DNA of 46,943 nucleotides, taken from an uncultured Clostridia bacterium. Its GTDB lineage: Bacteria; Bacillota; Clostridia; Oscillospirales; UBA644. Shown piece by piece: positions 1-8,048 of this stretch. Position numbers and translations under genes: made by a program. The stretch is from assembly GCA_944382895.1 (NCBI GenBank), contig CALWNV010000006.1, forward strand, positions 1-46,943, read 5' to 3'. Every line of letters begins with the position of its first letter. The first letter of the stretch is position 1. The notes beneath the pieces are model-generated. The model worked only from the letters and a program-made list of their open reading frames with translations, was not told where the DNA came from and did no database searches.

Positions 1-1
1 A

Positions 2-247
2 AAAAAAATGAATATTGTTCTTAAACGAGCAAAACATTTCATATTATGTAATGGAAAGTTTTACGGCGGAGGATATAATGAAGAGACTCTCAGGTACACA
101 TTGACCTCTCCGGAATTTTCAGAAACGAACCCAGGACAAACCACATTATTTGATACATTTACAGAAAATCATGATACAAAAACCGTCAAATACGCCTCCC
201 CTGCTTTTTCCGAACTCATGTTAACATCAACCATAGGAGAATTATAA
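2..247 (+). CDS. C-terminal end of a putative DNA modification/repair radical SAM protein (5' truncated)
   Basis: The reading frame is already open at the first base of the window (AAA AAA before the ATG at 8), so this is probably the tail of a longer gene and not a 79-residue protein. The text LKRAKHFILCNGK followed by a GG pair and a terminal QTTLFD-like stretch resembles the C-terminus, as I recall it, of the radical SAM family described as linked to uracil-DNA glycosylase (TIGR03916), after its helix-hairpin-helix segment. The stop is immediately followed by the ATG of a DUF4130 gene, the usual partner of that family, which supports the reading. The radical SAM cysteines would be upstream of the window and cannot be checked. 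Confidence 0.65.
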   Translation, partial: KKMNIVLKRAKHFILCNGKFYGGGYNEETLRYTLTSPEFSETNPGQTTLFDTFTENHDTKTVKYASPAFSELMLTSTIGEL

Positions 248-994
248 ATGAATATTTTCAGATATGACGGAACACAAAACGGTTTTTTCACAGTTGTTTT
301 TGAAATTTATACCAAGAAATTACTTCCGGAAACAATAACGTCATCAGAAGATATACAACTTGCACTTGACGGATGTATATTTGAAATAAGTACCGATGAG
401 GAAAAATCAGACCGGATAAAAAACGGGATCATTAAACATATCGGTAAAGAAGGCCTGCGCTCTTTTAAGTACGCATTCGCATCATGTGATAAAGAAAAAG
501 AAATGAAGATGTTTTCGTATATACGCCTTATATTCAAACACGGAAATAATGTTTTACATATGCTTTCGCTTCCCGGAGTAATAGAATATAATCTTCTTGT
601 TGCCCGGGTAAAAACAGAAATTGAGCATATAAAAGGGTTTATGCGTTTCTCACAGCTTTCAAGCGGGGTTTTTCTGGGTGAGTACACCCCTGATAATGAT
701 ATAACAGATTTGCTGATGCCGTTTTTTGTGGAAAGACATTCCGACATGGATTTTATAATATTCGATAAAAACAGAAATAAAATGGGAATGTATAATAAAC
801 AAGAGTTTACTCTTATTTGTTGTGATCAAAAAATACCTGAGATATTTACGGAAGAAGAGGCCTGTTTTCAAAGTCTATGGCAACAATATTTTGAAACCGC
901 ATCAATATCATCACGAAAAAATAAACGCCTGCAAGACAGATTTCTTCCGAACCGCTACAGGCGAAATATGACTGAGTTTTCATCAAAAAGATAA
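248..994 (+). CDS. DUF4130 / TIGR03915-type putative DNA metabolism protein
   Basis: This 248-residue protein begins with a short N-terminal strand pattern (MNIFRYDGTQNGFFTVVFEIY) and ends with a DUF4130-like block: RFSQLSSGVFLGEYTPDNDI, then a run with FFVERHSDMDFIIFDKNRN and a tyrosine/lysine pair. That block is typical of the probable DNA-metabolism family that accompanies the TIGR03916 radical SAM protein and is sometimes fused to a uracil-DNA glycosylase domain. Here no glycosylase domain follows, since the protein stops soon after DUF4130. It starts at the base after the previous stop, so the two are translationally coupled. A repair or base-modification role is inferred from the pairing only. 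It converges with spoVAE, leaving three bases between the stops. Confidence 0.75.
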   Translation: MNIFRYDGTQNGFFTVVFEIYTKKLLPETITSSEDIQLALDGCIFEISTDEEKSDRIKNGIIKHIGKEGLRSFKYAFASCDKEKEMKMFSYIRLIFKHGNNVLHMLSLPGVIEYNLLVARVKTEIEHIKGFMRFSQLSSGVFLGEYTPDNDITDLLMPFFVERHSDMDFIIFDKNRNKMGMYNKQEFTLICCDQKIPEIFTEEEACFQSLWQQYFETASISSRKNKRLQDRFLPNRYRRNMTEFSSKR

Positions 995-997
995 TAT

Positions 998-1351
998 TCA
1001 TTTTTTTCTGGAATTGAAAATCAACGCGGCAATAACACCGAAAACTATCACAGCGCAAATACCTCCGGCTGTCGCAGTAAGTCCGCCTGTAAATATTCCG
1101 AGAAAACCTTTTTCATCTACTGCTTTTTCAACCCCGTTTGCAAGAGCGTATCCGAATCCGGTAAGCGGAACAGTAGCCCCGGCCCTTGCGAATTCCGCAA
1201 TTATCTTATAAATACCTAACGCCGATAAGATTACTCCGGTTACAACATATCCTACCAGTATCCTTGCCGGGGTCAACTTTGTTTTATCGATCAATATCTG
1301 CCCTACTATACAGAAAAGACCGCCAATAATAAAAGCATACAAATAATACAT
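998..1351 (-). CDS. spoVAE: Stage V sporulation protein AE (SpoVAEb-type)
   Basis: This small membrane protein of 117 residues has about four hydrophobic segments (YLYAFIIGGLFCIVGQILID, then three more) and the family stretch GFGYALANGVEKAVDEKGF. SpoVAE belongs to the inner-membrane SpoVA complex that moves Ca-dipicolinic acid into the forespore and out at germination. I chose the ATG at 1351 because GAGGTG lies five bases upstream; a further upstream start would run into spoVAD. It is the last gene of spoVAC-AD-AE. The sequence resembles SpoVAC (shared GGxxCxxGQxL and xPxTGFxxA motifs), as expected of these paralogous families. Confidence 0.93.
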   Translation of the reverse strand: MYYLYAFIIGGLFCIVGQILIDKTKLTPARILVGYVVTGVILSALGIYKIIAEFARAGATVPLTGFGYALANGVEKAVDEKGFLGIFTGGLTATAGGICAVIVFGVIAALIFNSRKK

Positions 1352-1352
1352 T

Positions 1353-2354
1353 TCACACCTCAAAACGGACAAGATGCGCAATCCCGGGAATACTTTCCCC
1401 CTGAAGAACCATCGTAGGGCTCATCAATGCCCCTGTAGCCACAAACAAGACATTTTTATATGTTCTTTTACGCATCTCCGGTAAAACAAAACCGCAAAGA
1501 ACGCTTGCCGAACATCCGCATCCGGAGCCTCCCGAATGAGCATCTTGTGAATGGTCATATATCAGCATCCCGCAATCATGATATTTATTTTTCGCGTCAT
1601 AATTTTCACGTTTCAGAAAATCAGACACGATTTCATGACCCACATGCCCGAGATCGCCTGTTAAAATAAGGTCATAATTTTCCGGAGTTGTCCCGGTATC
1701 TTCAAAAAACGAAATAAGTGTTTGGATAGCGGCAGGCGCCATTGCCGTTCCCATGTTATTTATATCGGTAATTTTTTTATCACAAATAACTCCCGGAGAA
1801 ATTTCCGTTATTCTGGGAAACCCTTCGTTTTTTGACAAAAGGACCCCCCCTGCTCCTGTTACCGTCCATTGCGCGGTTGAAGATCTTTGTGCACCGTATT
1901 CCAAAGGGAACCTGAACTGTCTTTCAGCGGCGCAAAAATGAGAACTCGTAACACATAACGTCTTCTCGGCAAAACCCCCGTCAATGGAAATCGACGCAAG
2001 GATCAATGTTTCAGCCATTGTGCTGCAAGCGCCATAAACTCCGAAATAGCTAATATCAAAACCACCAACACCATAGTTCGAGCCAGTACACTGATTGAGC
2101 AGATCCCCCGCGTAAATGAAGTCAATATCTTCCGGCTTTGTTTTTGCTTTTTCGATAACATCGCGTATTACCTCCCTTTGCATAAATGCTTCCGCTTTTT
2201 CAAATGTTTCCTGCCCAAAATACTCGTCTTCCGAATAATTTTCAAAACAGTGGCCAAGAGGGCCTTTTTTTTCTTTGTCGCCTACAATTGAGGAATATCC
2301 TGAGACCCCCACATAGTTTTCTATTTTGAAGGTACGTTTCCCGATTTTTTTCAC
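1353..2354 (-). CDS. spoVAD: Stage V sporulation protein AD
   Basis: This 333-residue protein is a thiolase-fold member of the SpoVA complex, where it binds dipicolinic acid on the outer face of the spore inner membrane. Visible signatures are the N-terminal GHCFENYSEDEYFGQETFEK region, GVYGACSTMAETLILASI, GAGGVLLSK and the glycine-rich GGSGCGCSASV near the C-terminus. The length is normal for the family. The start is GTG and overlaps the spoVAC stop by one base (TAGTG), so translation is coupled. Its stop lies one base before the spoVAE start. Expression late in the forespore is expected from the family. Confidence 0.96.
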   Translation of the reverse strand: MKKIGKRTFKIENYVGVSGYSSIVGDKEKKGPLGHCFENYSEDEYFGQETFEKAEAFMQREVIRDVIEKAKTKPEDIDFIYAGDLLNQCTGSNYGVGGFDISYFGVYGACSTMAETLILASISIDGGFAEKTLCVTSSHFCAAERQFRFPLEYGAQRSSTAQWTVTGAGGVLLSKNEGFPRITEISPGVICDKKITDINNMGTAMAPAAIQTLISFFEDTGTTPENYDLILTGDLGHVGHEIVSDFLKRENYDAKNKYHDCGMLIYDHSQDAHSGGSGCGCSASVLCGFVLPEMRKRTYKNVLFVATGALMSPTMVLQGESIPGIAHLVRFEV

Positions 2355-2797
2355 TATACCACCAACTTTGTAATATAATAATTCAATCCGTATATAAATG
2401 AAGCGAAAGTTCCGTAAACAATTACAGGGCCCGCAATTGAGAATATTTTTACACCTACACCTAAAATAATACCTTCTTTCTTAAACTCGATCGCAGATGA
2501 AACAATCGCGTTTGCAAAACCCGTAATCGGTACCAAAGTCCCGGCTCCCGCTATTTTCGCGATTTTATCATATAATCCGATCCCTGTAAAAAGAGCACTT
2601 AAAAAAATGAGTGAAATAGATGAAAACACCTGAGCTATATCCGCTTCAAGATTTAAAACACCCGTATACATATCATACAGTGCTTGACCTAAAACACAAA
2701 TAGTTCCGCCGATAATAAAAGCAAAAACGCAGTTTTTCAAAGTCGGAGATTTTTTTTCCTTCGTTTTTGCGACACTTTTGAATTCTTCTGTATTCAC
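2354..2797 (-). CDS. spoVAC: Stage V sporulation protein AC
   Basis: This 147-residue membrane protein begins with a basic cytoplasmic tail and then shows FAFIIGGTICVLGQALYDMY, FSSISLIFLSALFTGIGLYD, and the TGFANAIVSSAIEFKKEGI motif of SpoVAC. In B. subtilis SpoVAC acts as a mechanosensitive channel for dipicolinic acid release. The start is GTG at 2797, preceded by AAGGAAGTG at a suitable distance; no ATG fits. It is the first gene of the three-gene set; spoVAA and spoVAB are absent here, as in most Clostridia. Confidence 0.95.
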   Translation of the reverse strand: MNTEEFKSVAKTKEKKSPTLKNCVFAFIIGGTICVLGQALYDMYTGVLNLEADIAQVFSSISLIFLSALFTGIGLYDKIAKIAGAGTLVPITGFANAIVSSAIEFKKEGIILGVGVKIFSIAGPVIVYGTFASFIYGLNYYITKLVV

Positions 2798-2816
2798 AAA
2801 ACCACTTCCTTACAGA

Positions 2817-2845
2817 TATTATTGAATATAATTCCTCTTTTATAC
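2817..2845 (-). promoter_or_regulatory. Possible forespore-sigma promoter of spoVAC-AD-AE
   Basis: On the minus strand GTATA (2841-2845) is followed after 16 bases by CAATAATA (2817-2824). This loosely resembles the sigma-G pattern of a GTATA-like -35 and CATAnTA-like -10, and sits about 20 bases upstream of the spoVAC start. The region is very AT-rich, so a chance match is quite possible. Sigma-G control of spoVA is known in Bacillus and Clostridium; the site itself is inference. Confidence 0.25.
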
Positions 2846-2983
2846 TTTTTTTTCGTATAATGACAATAATTCACTTTTTTCTGCCACAAATTTCCCGAGA
2901 TAAATAATTTTATCTGATACATTTAATTTGTATAATAACTGTGTACAATAAAATATAATAAATACATTAAAGGGATGATATAT

Positions 2984-4210
2984 ATGTACGGACAATATCC
3001 TGATCCATTCCAACAACAACCGCCTGTATCCGGAAAACAGACAAAAAAAATACGTATCGGGATAGTTATAGTAATTGCTGTTTTTTCTATATTGGCGGGG
3101 GCTTTAGCGGCGGGCTTTGGAGTTTATTATGCGATAGACGGTAAAAACATGAGTGAAATTGAAAAAATGACCGGAGAAATTGAGCTTTTGCAAAACACTG
3201 TAAAGCAAATCGATAGTGATATCGCACCACAAAATATTAAAATCGATACAGATTCAGCCGGAGTTACAGTGATAGCTGAAAAAGTAAAACCATCAATTGC
3301 GGGGATACAGGTCACAATACCATCATCACGTGTTCAAAACGGAATTTTTTCTTACGATACAGAAGCACAAACTTCTTCCGGATCCGGAATAATACTCACG
3401 TCTGACGGCTATATCGGAACCAATCATCATGTGATACAAGATGCCATAAACAATCCGGATGCAATACTTCAGGTAGTACTGAACGACAAAAGCGTTTACA
3501 ACGCTGAAATAACCGGATTTGACAGCGAAAATGACCTTGCTGTCGTAAAAATTGACGCTTCCGGTCTGCCGGCAGCAGAACTTGGAGATTCTAACGAATT
3601 GAAAGTCGGGGAGATTGCTGTCGCAATAGGAAACCCTCTCGGCCTACAGTTTGCAGGAAGCGTAACTGTAGGATATATAAGCGCTCTTGATCGTAACATT
3701 AACGGTGAAAATACCGCGGAAACACTTATCCAGACAGATGCGGCTATTAATCCAGGAAACAGCGGTGGCGCACTTCTCAACGGGAAAGGTCAAGTTATAG
3801 GAATAACCTCAAGCAAAATATCATCAACTTCTGTCGAAGGCCTTAATTTCGCCATACCGATATCTTTTGCTTCACCTATATTTAATGATATTATTAAATA
3901 CGGGTATGTCAAAGACCGCCCGGCTACCGGGATCACAGGCGAGACTGTCTCGGAAATGATGTCAATCTGGTATAATATCCCTCAAGGTCTTTATGTAACA
4001 GACGTGGACGCGGGCAGCGGTGCTGCCGATGCCGGCATACGCACAGGTGATATAATAACTGCTGTAGAAGGCTCACCGATAAAATCAATGAGTGATCTTA
4101 AAGCTATAAATAAAAATCATTCCGTCGGGGACACACTTACTTTTACTGTATATCGTAATGGCTCAGAGTTTTCAGTTACTCTTACATTGAATGAAGACAA
4201 AGGCGGCTGA
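2984..4210 (+). CDS. HtrA/DegP-family membrane-anchored serine protease with PDZ domain
   Basis: This protein has 408 residues. After a Pro/Gln-rich cytoplasmic tail it has one membrane helix (about residues 24-50), a short coiled stretch, a trypsin-like domain with His149 (TNHHV), Asp184 (ENDLAVV) and Ser260 (NPGNSGGAL), and a C-terminal PDZ domain (about 310-400, containing PQGLYVTDV and GIRTGDIITAVEG). All three catalytic residues are present. Such proteases degrade misfolded proteins outside the membrane. I moved the start from the ATG at 2975 to 2984 because AAAGGG at 2969-2974 abuts the first ATG and is well spaced for the second. It is divergent from spoVAC and appears monocistronic. 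Confidence 0.93.
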   Translation: MYGQYPDPFQQQPPVSGKQTKKIRIGIVIVIAVFSILAGALAAGFGVYYAIDGKNMSEIEKMTGEIELLQNTVKQIDSDIAPQNIKIDTDSAGVTVIAEKVKPSIAGIQVTIPSSRVQNGIFSYDTEAQTSSGSGIILTSDGYIGTNHHVIQDAINNPDAILQVVLNDKSVYNAEITGFDSENDLAVVKIDASGLPAAELGDSNELKVGEIAVAIGNPLGLQFAGSVTVGYISALDRNINGENTAETLIQTDAAINPGNSGGALLNGKGQVIGITSSKISSTSVEGLNFAIPISFASPIFNDIIKYGYVKDRPATGITGETVSEMMSIWYNIPQGLYVTDVDAGSGAADAGIRTGDIITAVEGSPIKSMSDLKAINKNHSVGDTLTFTVYRNGSEFSVTLTLNEDKGG

Positions 4211-4231
4211 TGACATAAAAATATATAAATC

Positions 4232-4279
4232 GATCCGGGGTTACACTTTTCTGAAATCAGGAAAGCGCAGCGCCGGATC
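4232..4279 (+). terminator. Compound hairpin after the HtrA gene, possible terminator
   Basis: GATCCGG at 4232-4238 pairs with CCGGATC at 4273-4279, and the loop contains a smaller CTGA/TCAG hairpin. Only a short T run (CTTTCG) follows, so termination is uncertain. It could also be an operator-like dyad upstream of the XRE-cupin promoter. Confidence 0.35.
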
Positions 4280-4320
4280 TTTCGTAAATAAAATTATTAT
4301 GAAATGTTGTAAAAATGCCA

Positions 4321-4349
4321 TTGAAATATTTACCTGAAAGTGTTATAAT
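4321..4349 (+). promoter_or_regulatory. Housekeeping promoter of the XRE-cupin/acyl-CoA synthetase operon
   Basis: TTGAAA at 4321-4326 and TATAAT at 4344-4349 are separated by 17 bases. A strong AAGGAGG (4364-4370) follows at the correct distance from the ATG at 4379, giving a leader of roughly 25 bases. Confidence 0.8.
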
Positions 4350-4378
4350 AAAAAATCATAATCAAGGAGGTAATTATA

Positions 4379-4957
4379 ATGAACGAACAAGTTTTACAAA
4401 TTGCGGAGCGAATACGGGGGCTGCGAATAATACTTGATATAACAACCGCCGAAATGGCAGAAGTTTGTTCGACCTCCGAAGAAGACTACATTTCACATGA
4501 AAACGGAGAATTGGATTTTTCTTTTACGTTTTTATATAAATGCGCCAAACGCTTTGGTGTCGACATAACTGAAATTATCACCGGAGAAAAACCGAATTTG
4601 TCTTTTTACAGTATAGTGCGTAAAAACGAAGGGTTGCCCATAAAAAGACGCAAAGGCTTTGATTACCAACATCTTGCCGCACTCTTTAAGGAAAAAATAA
4701 GCGAGCCCTTTTTGGTTACAGCGAAATATGACGCCGAAGCTGAAAAAAATGAAATTGAACTTTCAACACATCAAGGAGAAGAGTTTGATTACATAATCGA
4801 AGGAAGTCTCAAGGTCAGACTTGAAAATCATATTGAAGTTCTGAACGAGGGAGACTGCATTTATTACAACAGCGGTCACGGACACGGAATGATTGCGACC
4901 GGAGGTAAGGATTGTAAATTCCTTGCAATAGTAATGAGTAAAAACGAGGAGAAATGA
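4379..4957 (+). CDS. XRE-family regulator with C-terminal cupin domain
   Basis: This 192-residue protein has an N-terminal XRE-type helix-turn-helix (about 5-65; ITTAEMAEVCSTSEEDYISH then CAKRFGVDITEIITG) and a C-terminal cupin_2 barrel (about 115-190; THQGEEFDYIIEGSLKV, then GDCIYYNSGHGHGMIATG). The two His residues after the second glycine motif and the earlier Glu could form a metal or ligand site. It is co-transcribed with the acyl-CoA synthetase (stop to start gap of three bases). Such pairs are common in Clostridia, where the cupin regulator is thought to sense a metabolite tied to the adjacent enzyme. The ligand is unknown. Confidence 0.9.
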   Translation: MNEQVLQIAERIRGLRIILDITTAEMAEVCSTSEEDYISHENGELDFSFTFLYKCAKRFGVDITEIITGEKPNLSFYSIVRKNEGLPIKRRKGFDYQHLAALFKEKISEPFLVTAKYDAEAEKNEIELSTHQGEEFDYIIEGSLKVRLENHIEVLNEGDCIYYNSGHGHGMIATGGKDCKFLAIVMSKNEEK

Positions 4958-4960
4958 TCT

Positions 4961-6628
4961 ATGCTTGTATATAAAAATTTTATTGATGACGAAGTTGATG
5001 AAAACGGCTGTTTGAAATCAATTTCTTTTCATCCGCCTGTAACATATAATTTTGGGTTTGATGTTGTCGACGCTGTAGCTGATAAGACACCTGACAAACT
5101 TGCGATGCTGTGGGTTTCCCGTTTTAACGAAGAAAAACGTTTTACTTTTTCCGACATCAAAAAATATTCAAATAAAACCGCAAACTACTTCAAAAAACTC
5201 GGTATCAAAAAAGGAGATCGTGTTTTACTTGTACTTAAACGACATTATCAGTTCTGGTTTGCGATAACCGCGCTTCATAAAATCGGCGCGATAGCAATCC
5301 CCGCAACATTTTTACTTACAAAAAAAGATTTTGTATATCGTTTTAATGCCGCGGGAGTAAAAGCAGTTGTCGCTACAAGTGAAAACGACATCCCAAACGC
5401 CATTGATGCAGCAGAACCGGAAAGCCCAACACTCAAAATCAAGTGTATTGTAAATGGAACACGGGACGGATGGTCTGGTTTTGATAAACGCATAGAAGAT
5501 GAAAGTGATGTTTTTCCCCGCCCTACCGGGGAAGATGAAGTCATGATCAATGATCTCGCTCTTATGTATTTTACATCCGGAACGACAGGTTACCCTAAAA
5601 TTGCGGCACATGACGGAACATATTCTCTCGGCCATCTTGTTACGGCAAGATATTGGCACAACATTGACCCGGACGGACTTCATCTTACGATATCAGATAC
5701 AGGCTGGGGTAAAGCGGTCTGGGGCAAATATTACGGGCAATGGCTTTGTGAAGCAAGTATTTTCGTGTATGATTTTGAAAAATTTGATGCGCATGATATA
5801 TTATCTAAAATTCAACAGTACAAAATCACAACTTTTTGCGCGCCGCCAACAATGTTCCGATTTTTTATAAAAGACGGCATGGAGGGATATGATCTCTCGT
5901 CGTTAAAATATGCTACTGTTGCCGGAGAAGCTCTGAATCCAGAAGTTTATAATAAATTTCTTGAGTATACCGGGATTTCATTAAAAGAAGGCTTTGGTCA
6001 AACAGAAACGACATTGACCATCGCAACACTCCCCGGGATGGAAGTCAAGGTTGGATCGATGGGGAAACCAACACCTCAGTATAAAATCAAGCTTGTTGAT
6101 GAGTCAGGAAAGGAAGTTAAAGTCGGAGCTGTCGGAGAGATTGTAATTGATACTTCCGAAAGTAAGCCATATGGACTTTTCCATGAATATTTTCTTGACC
6201 CTGTAAATACACAGAAAGTATGGCATGACGGTCTTTATCATACAGGAGACACCGCGTGGAAAGATGAAGACGGATATTACTGGTATTACGGAAGAACGGA
6301 TGATCTTATTAAATCAAGCGGATACAGAATCGGACCGTTTGAAATCGAAAGCGTTCTTATGGAGCATCCCGCAGTGCTCGAATGTGCTGTAACGGCGGTA
6401 CCTGATCCTGTACGCGGGCAGGCAGTCAAAGCAACTATAGTTCTGACAAAAGCATACAAGGATAAGGGAGATCAAAAACTTGTAAAAGAACTGCAGGATT
6501 ATGTTAAAAAACTTACCGCACCGTATAAATACCCGCGTGTCGTCGAATTTGTGGAAACACTCCCCAAAACTATCTCAGGAAAAATAAGACGTGGGGAAAT
6601 CAGAAAAAACAGTGAAAACGAAAAATAA
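4961..6628 (+). CDS. AMP-forming acyl-CoA synthetase (acetyl/medium-chain acyl-CoA synthetase-like)
   Basis: This is a full-length ANL-superfamily adenylating enzyme of 555 residues that would activate a carboxylic acid to the acyl-AMP and then the acyl-CoA. The phosphate-binding loop YFTSGTTGYPK lies near residue 203, GFGQTET near 344, YHTGDTAWKDEDGYYWYYGR and DLIKSSGYRIGPFEIES follow, and PKTISGKIRR near 535 carries the catalytic lysine. Overall it resembles the medium-chain acyl-CoA synthetase group. No signal peptide is present, so it acts in the cytoplasm. GAGGAGA precedes the ATG at 4961, which is downstream of the XRE-cupin gene in the same operon. The acid substrate cannot be read from sequence. 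Confidence 0.9.
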   Translation: MLVYKNFIDDEVDENGCLKSISFHPPVTYNFGFDVVDAVADKTPDKLAMLWVSRFNEEKRFTFSDIKKYSNKTANYFKKLGIKKGDRVLLVLKRHYQFWFAITALHKIGAIAIPATFLLTKKDFVYRFNAAGVKAVVATSENDIPNAIDAAEPESPTLKIKCIVNGTRDGWSGFDKRIEDESDVFPRPTGEDEVMINDLALMYFTSGTTGYPKIAAHDGTYSLGHLVTARYWHNIDPDGLHLTISDTGWGKAVWGKYYGQWLCEASIFVYDFEKFDAHDILSKIQQYKITTFCAPPTMFRFFIKDGMEGYDLSSLKYATVAGEALNPEVYNKFLEYTGISLKEGFGQTETTLTIATLPGMEVKVGSMGKPTPQYKIKLVDESGKEVKVGAVGEIVIDTSESKPYGLFHEYFLDPVNTQKVWHDGLYHTGDTAWKDEDGYYWYYGRTDDLIKSSGYRIGPFEIESVLMEHPAVLECAVTAVPDPVRGQAVKATIVLTKAYKDKGDQKLVKELQDYVKKLTAPYKYPRVVEFVETLPKTISGKIRRGEIRKNSENEK

Positions 6629-6784
6629 GAACAAAGCAGAGAAAAAGAGCATCAGAAAAGGCATGATCCGATAAGGATTTATTTAGGATACAACTTAACC
6701 GGTTGATTATATCCCGAACGATTCCCGTTTTACTCATAAACTACAGTGAACATCGTGAATCCATAATTGAGGAGATGCTTTTTC

Positions 6785-7822
6785 ATGTTTACGGTTACAA
6801 AAGAAGATATTGCCCTGATACTAAAAGATTTTGGTATTTTTTCGGATATCATAACTTTTTCAGAGTTACAAAGATATCATTACGAGAAAAATAATCCAGC
6901 ATCACAGGAAGTCCGCCTGATTATTAAGGCGAACCTTAACAACGGACAATCTGTTGTTGTTAGATTCAAAAATGAATGGGATACCACTCTGAAAGTCATC
7001 AATGATCAGAGCCGATTTGCCAAGTTTCTATCGGATAACGGTATTAAAACGCCCGCACTCTTCATGGCAAATCATGAATACGCCCGATGGTATACCATAA
7101 ACAAATACGATGTAATTGTGACCGTGGAAGAGTTTGTAACCGGAGAGATCCATATAGTCAGTAAGGAAATTGCCGAAAAAACCGGCAGACTATTGGCACA
7201 GATGCACAACATTGCAGAAGCCGGCAAATTTCATGTTCAAAACGGTGTAATATTTAATCCTCTGAACGAAAACGATCTTTTCAGCTTTCAGGATTTTCAA
7301 GTACAAAAAGATTTTTTGCTGTCTGTGGATGAATCCCTTTATAAAGATATCGTGAAGGAATATGACAGTCTTTATCAAAAGATTGGTGTTTTTGAAAATG
7401 AACCGAGGTATGCTGTTCAGGGAGATATCAGCAACTGTAATTTGTATCAAACCGCTGACGGCGAAGTCGGCGTATTTGATTTCAACCGATGCGGTGATAA
7501 TGTTCTCTACTATGATGCAATCATGCAGGCGATTTTCGAAGCGAGACTTATGGATTACCCAAAAGAAATCGACGGAAAGCAGGAAAGCGTGATCCTTCCC
7601 GCATTTTTACGTGGGTATCATCGGGAACGGCCTTTTACAGACAAGCAAAAAGATGTTTTCCCCTATCTGTACGCCATGATTTCCGCTTTCTGGCTCGGCA
7701 GCATTCGATTTGATGAAGACAGCCTTTGTCATGCCATTGAGGCGGGAGATACGAAGTCTGTACATAAATGGATGGAAGAAATCCATAGACGTACGGTATT
7801 CCGCCCGGAAATGACTCTTTAA
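6785..7822 (+). CDS. APH-fold phosphotransferase (aminoglycoside phosphotransferase/homoserine kinase-like)
   Basis: This 345-residue protein has the fold of the aminoglycoside phosphotransferase/choline kinase superfamily: an N-lobe with LIIKANLNNGQSVVVRFKNE, a hinge containing VTVEEFVTGE, the catalytic loop QGDISNCN near residue 211, and the metal-binding VFDFNRCGDN near 228. In the catalytic loop the usual His is Gln (QGD in place of HGD), while Asp and Asn are kept. I set the start at the ATG at 6785, since TTGAGGAG at 6767-6774 is the ribosome binding site. The substrate could be a sugar, amino acid or small molecule; nothing here specifically suggests resistance. It appears monocistronic. 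Confidence 0.82.
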   Translation: MFTVTKEDIALILKDFGIFSDIITFSELQRYHYEKNNPASQEVRLIIKANLNNGQSVVVRFKNEWDTTLKVINDQSRFAKFLSDNGIKTPALFMANHEYARWYTINKYDVIVTVEEFVTGEIHIVSKEIAEKTGRLLAQMHNIAEAGKFHVQNGVIFNPLNENDLFSFQDFQVQKDFLLSVDESLYKDIVKEYDSLYQKIGVFENEPRYAVQGDISNCNLYQTADGEVGVFDFNRCGDNVLYYDAIMQAIFEARLMDYPKEIDGKQESVILPAFLRGYHRERPFTDKQKDVFPYLYAMISAFWLGSIRFDEDSLCHAIEAGDTKSVHKWMEEIHRRTVFRPEMTL

Positions 7823-7912
7823 TCCTTCAGCATAGTGGCGGTAGTTTCCGGTATGTCTTTTACCGTAACAAGCAGGAAAACTGTGCGGACAGTTTTCAAA
7901 GATAATGAAAAT

Positions 7913-7951
7913 AAAAAGGTGTAGCACCCTTTTAGGTGTTACACCTTTTTT
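7913..7951. terminator. Bidirectional intrinsic terminator
   Basis: GGTGTAGCACC (7918-7928) pairs with GGTGTTACACC (7935-7945) around a six-base loop, with A5 before and T6 after, so it serves both strands. It lies between the convergent phosphotransferase and gpsA genes. A second dyad, AAAACTGT/ACAGTTTT at 7877-7896, lies just upstream. Confidence 0.9.
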
Positions 7952-8048
7952 GCTGATGAATGCCTTCCTTATCAGGCGCTTCCAAAAACGATGCTCTTTT
8001 TTATCAAACAATAAATATAAAAAATATACATAGTCGATTGTAACAACA

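Noticed and set aside
7607-8011. A 134-codon minus-strand frame crossing the terminator after the phosphotransferase
   Set aside because: It spans the bidirectional terminator and the phosphotransferase coding region.
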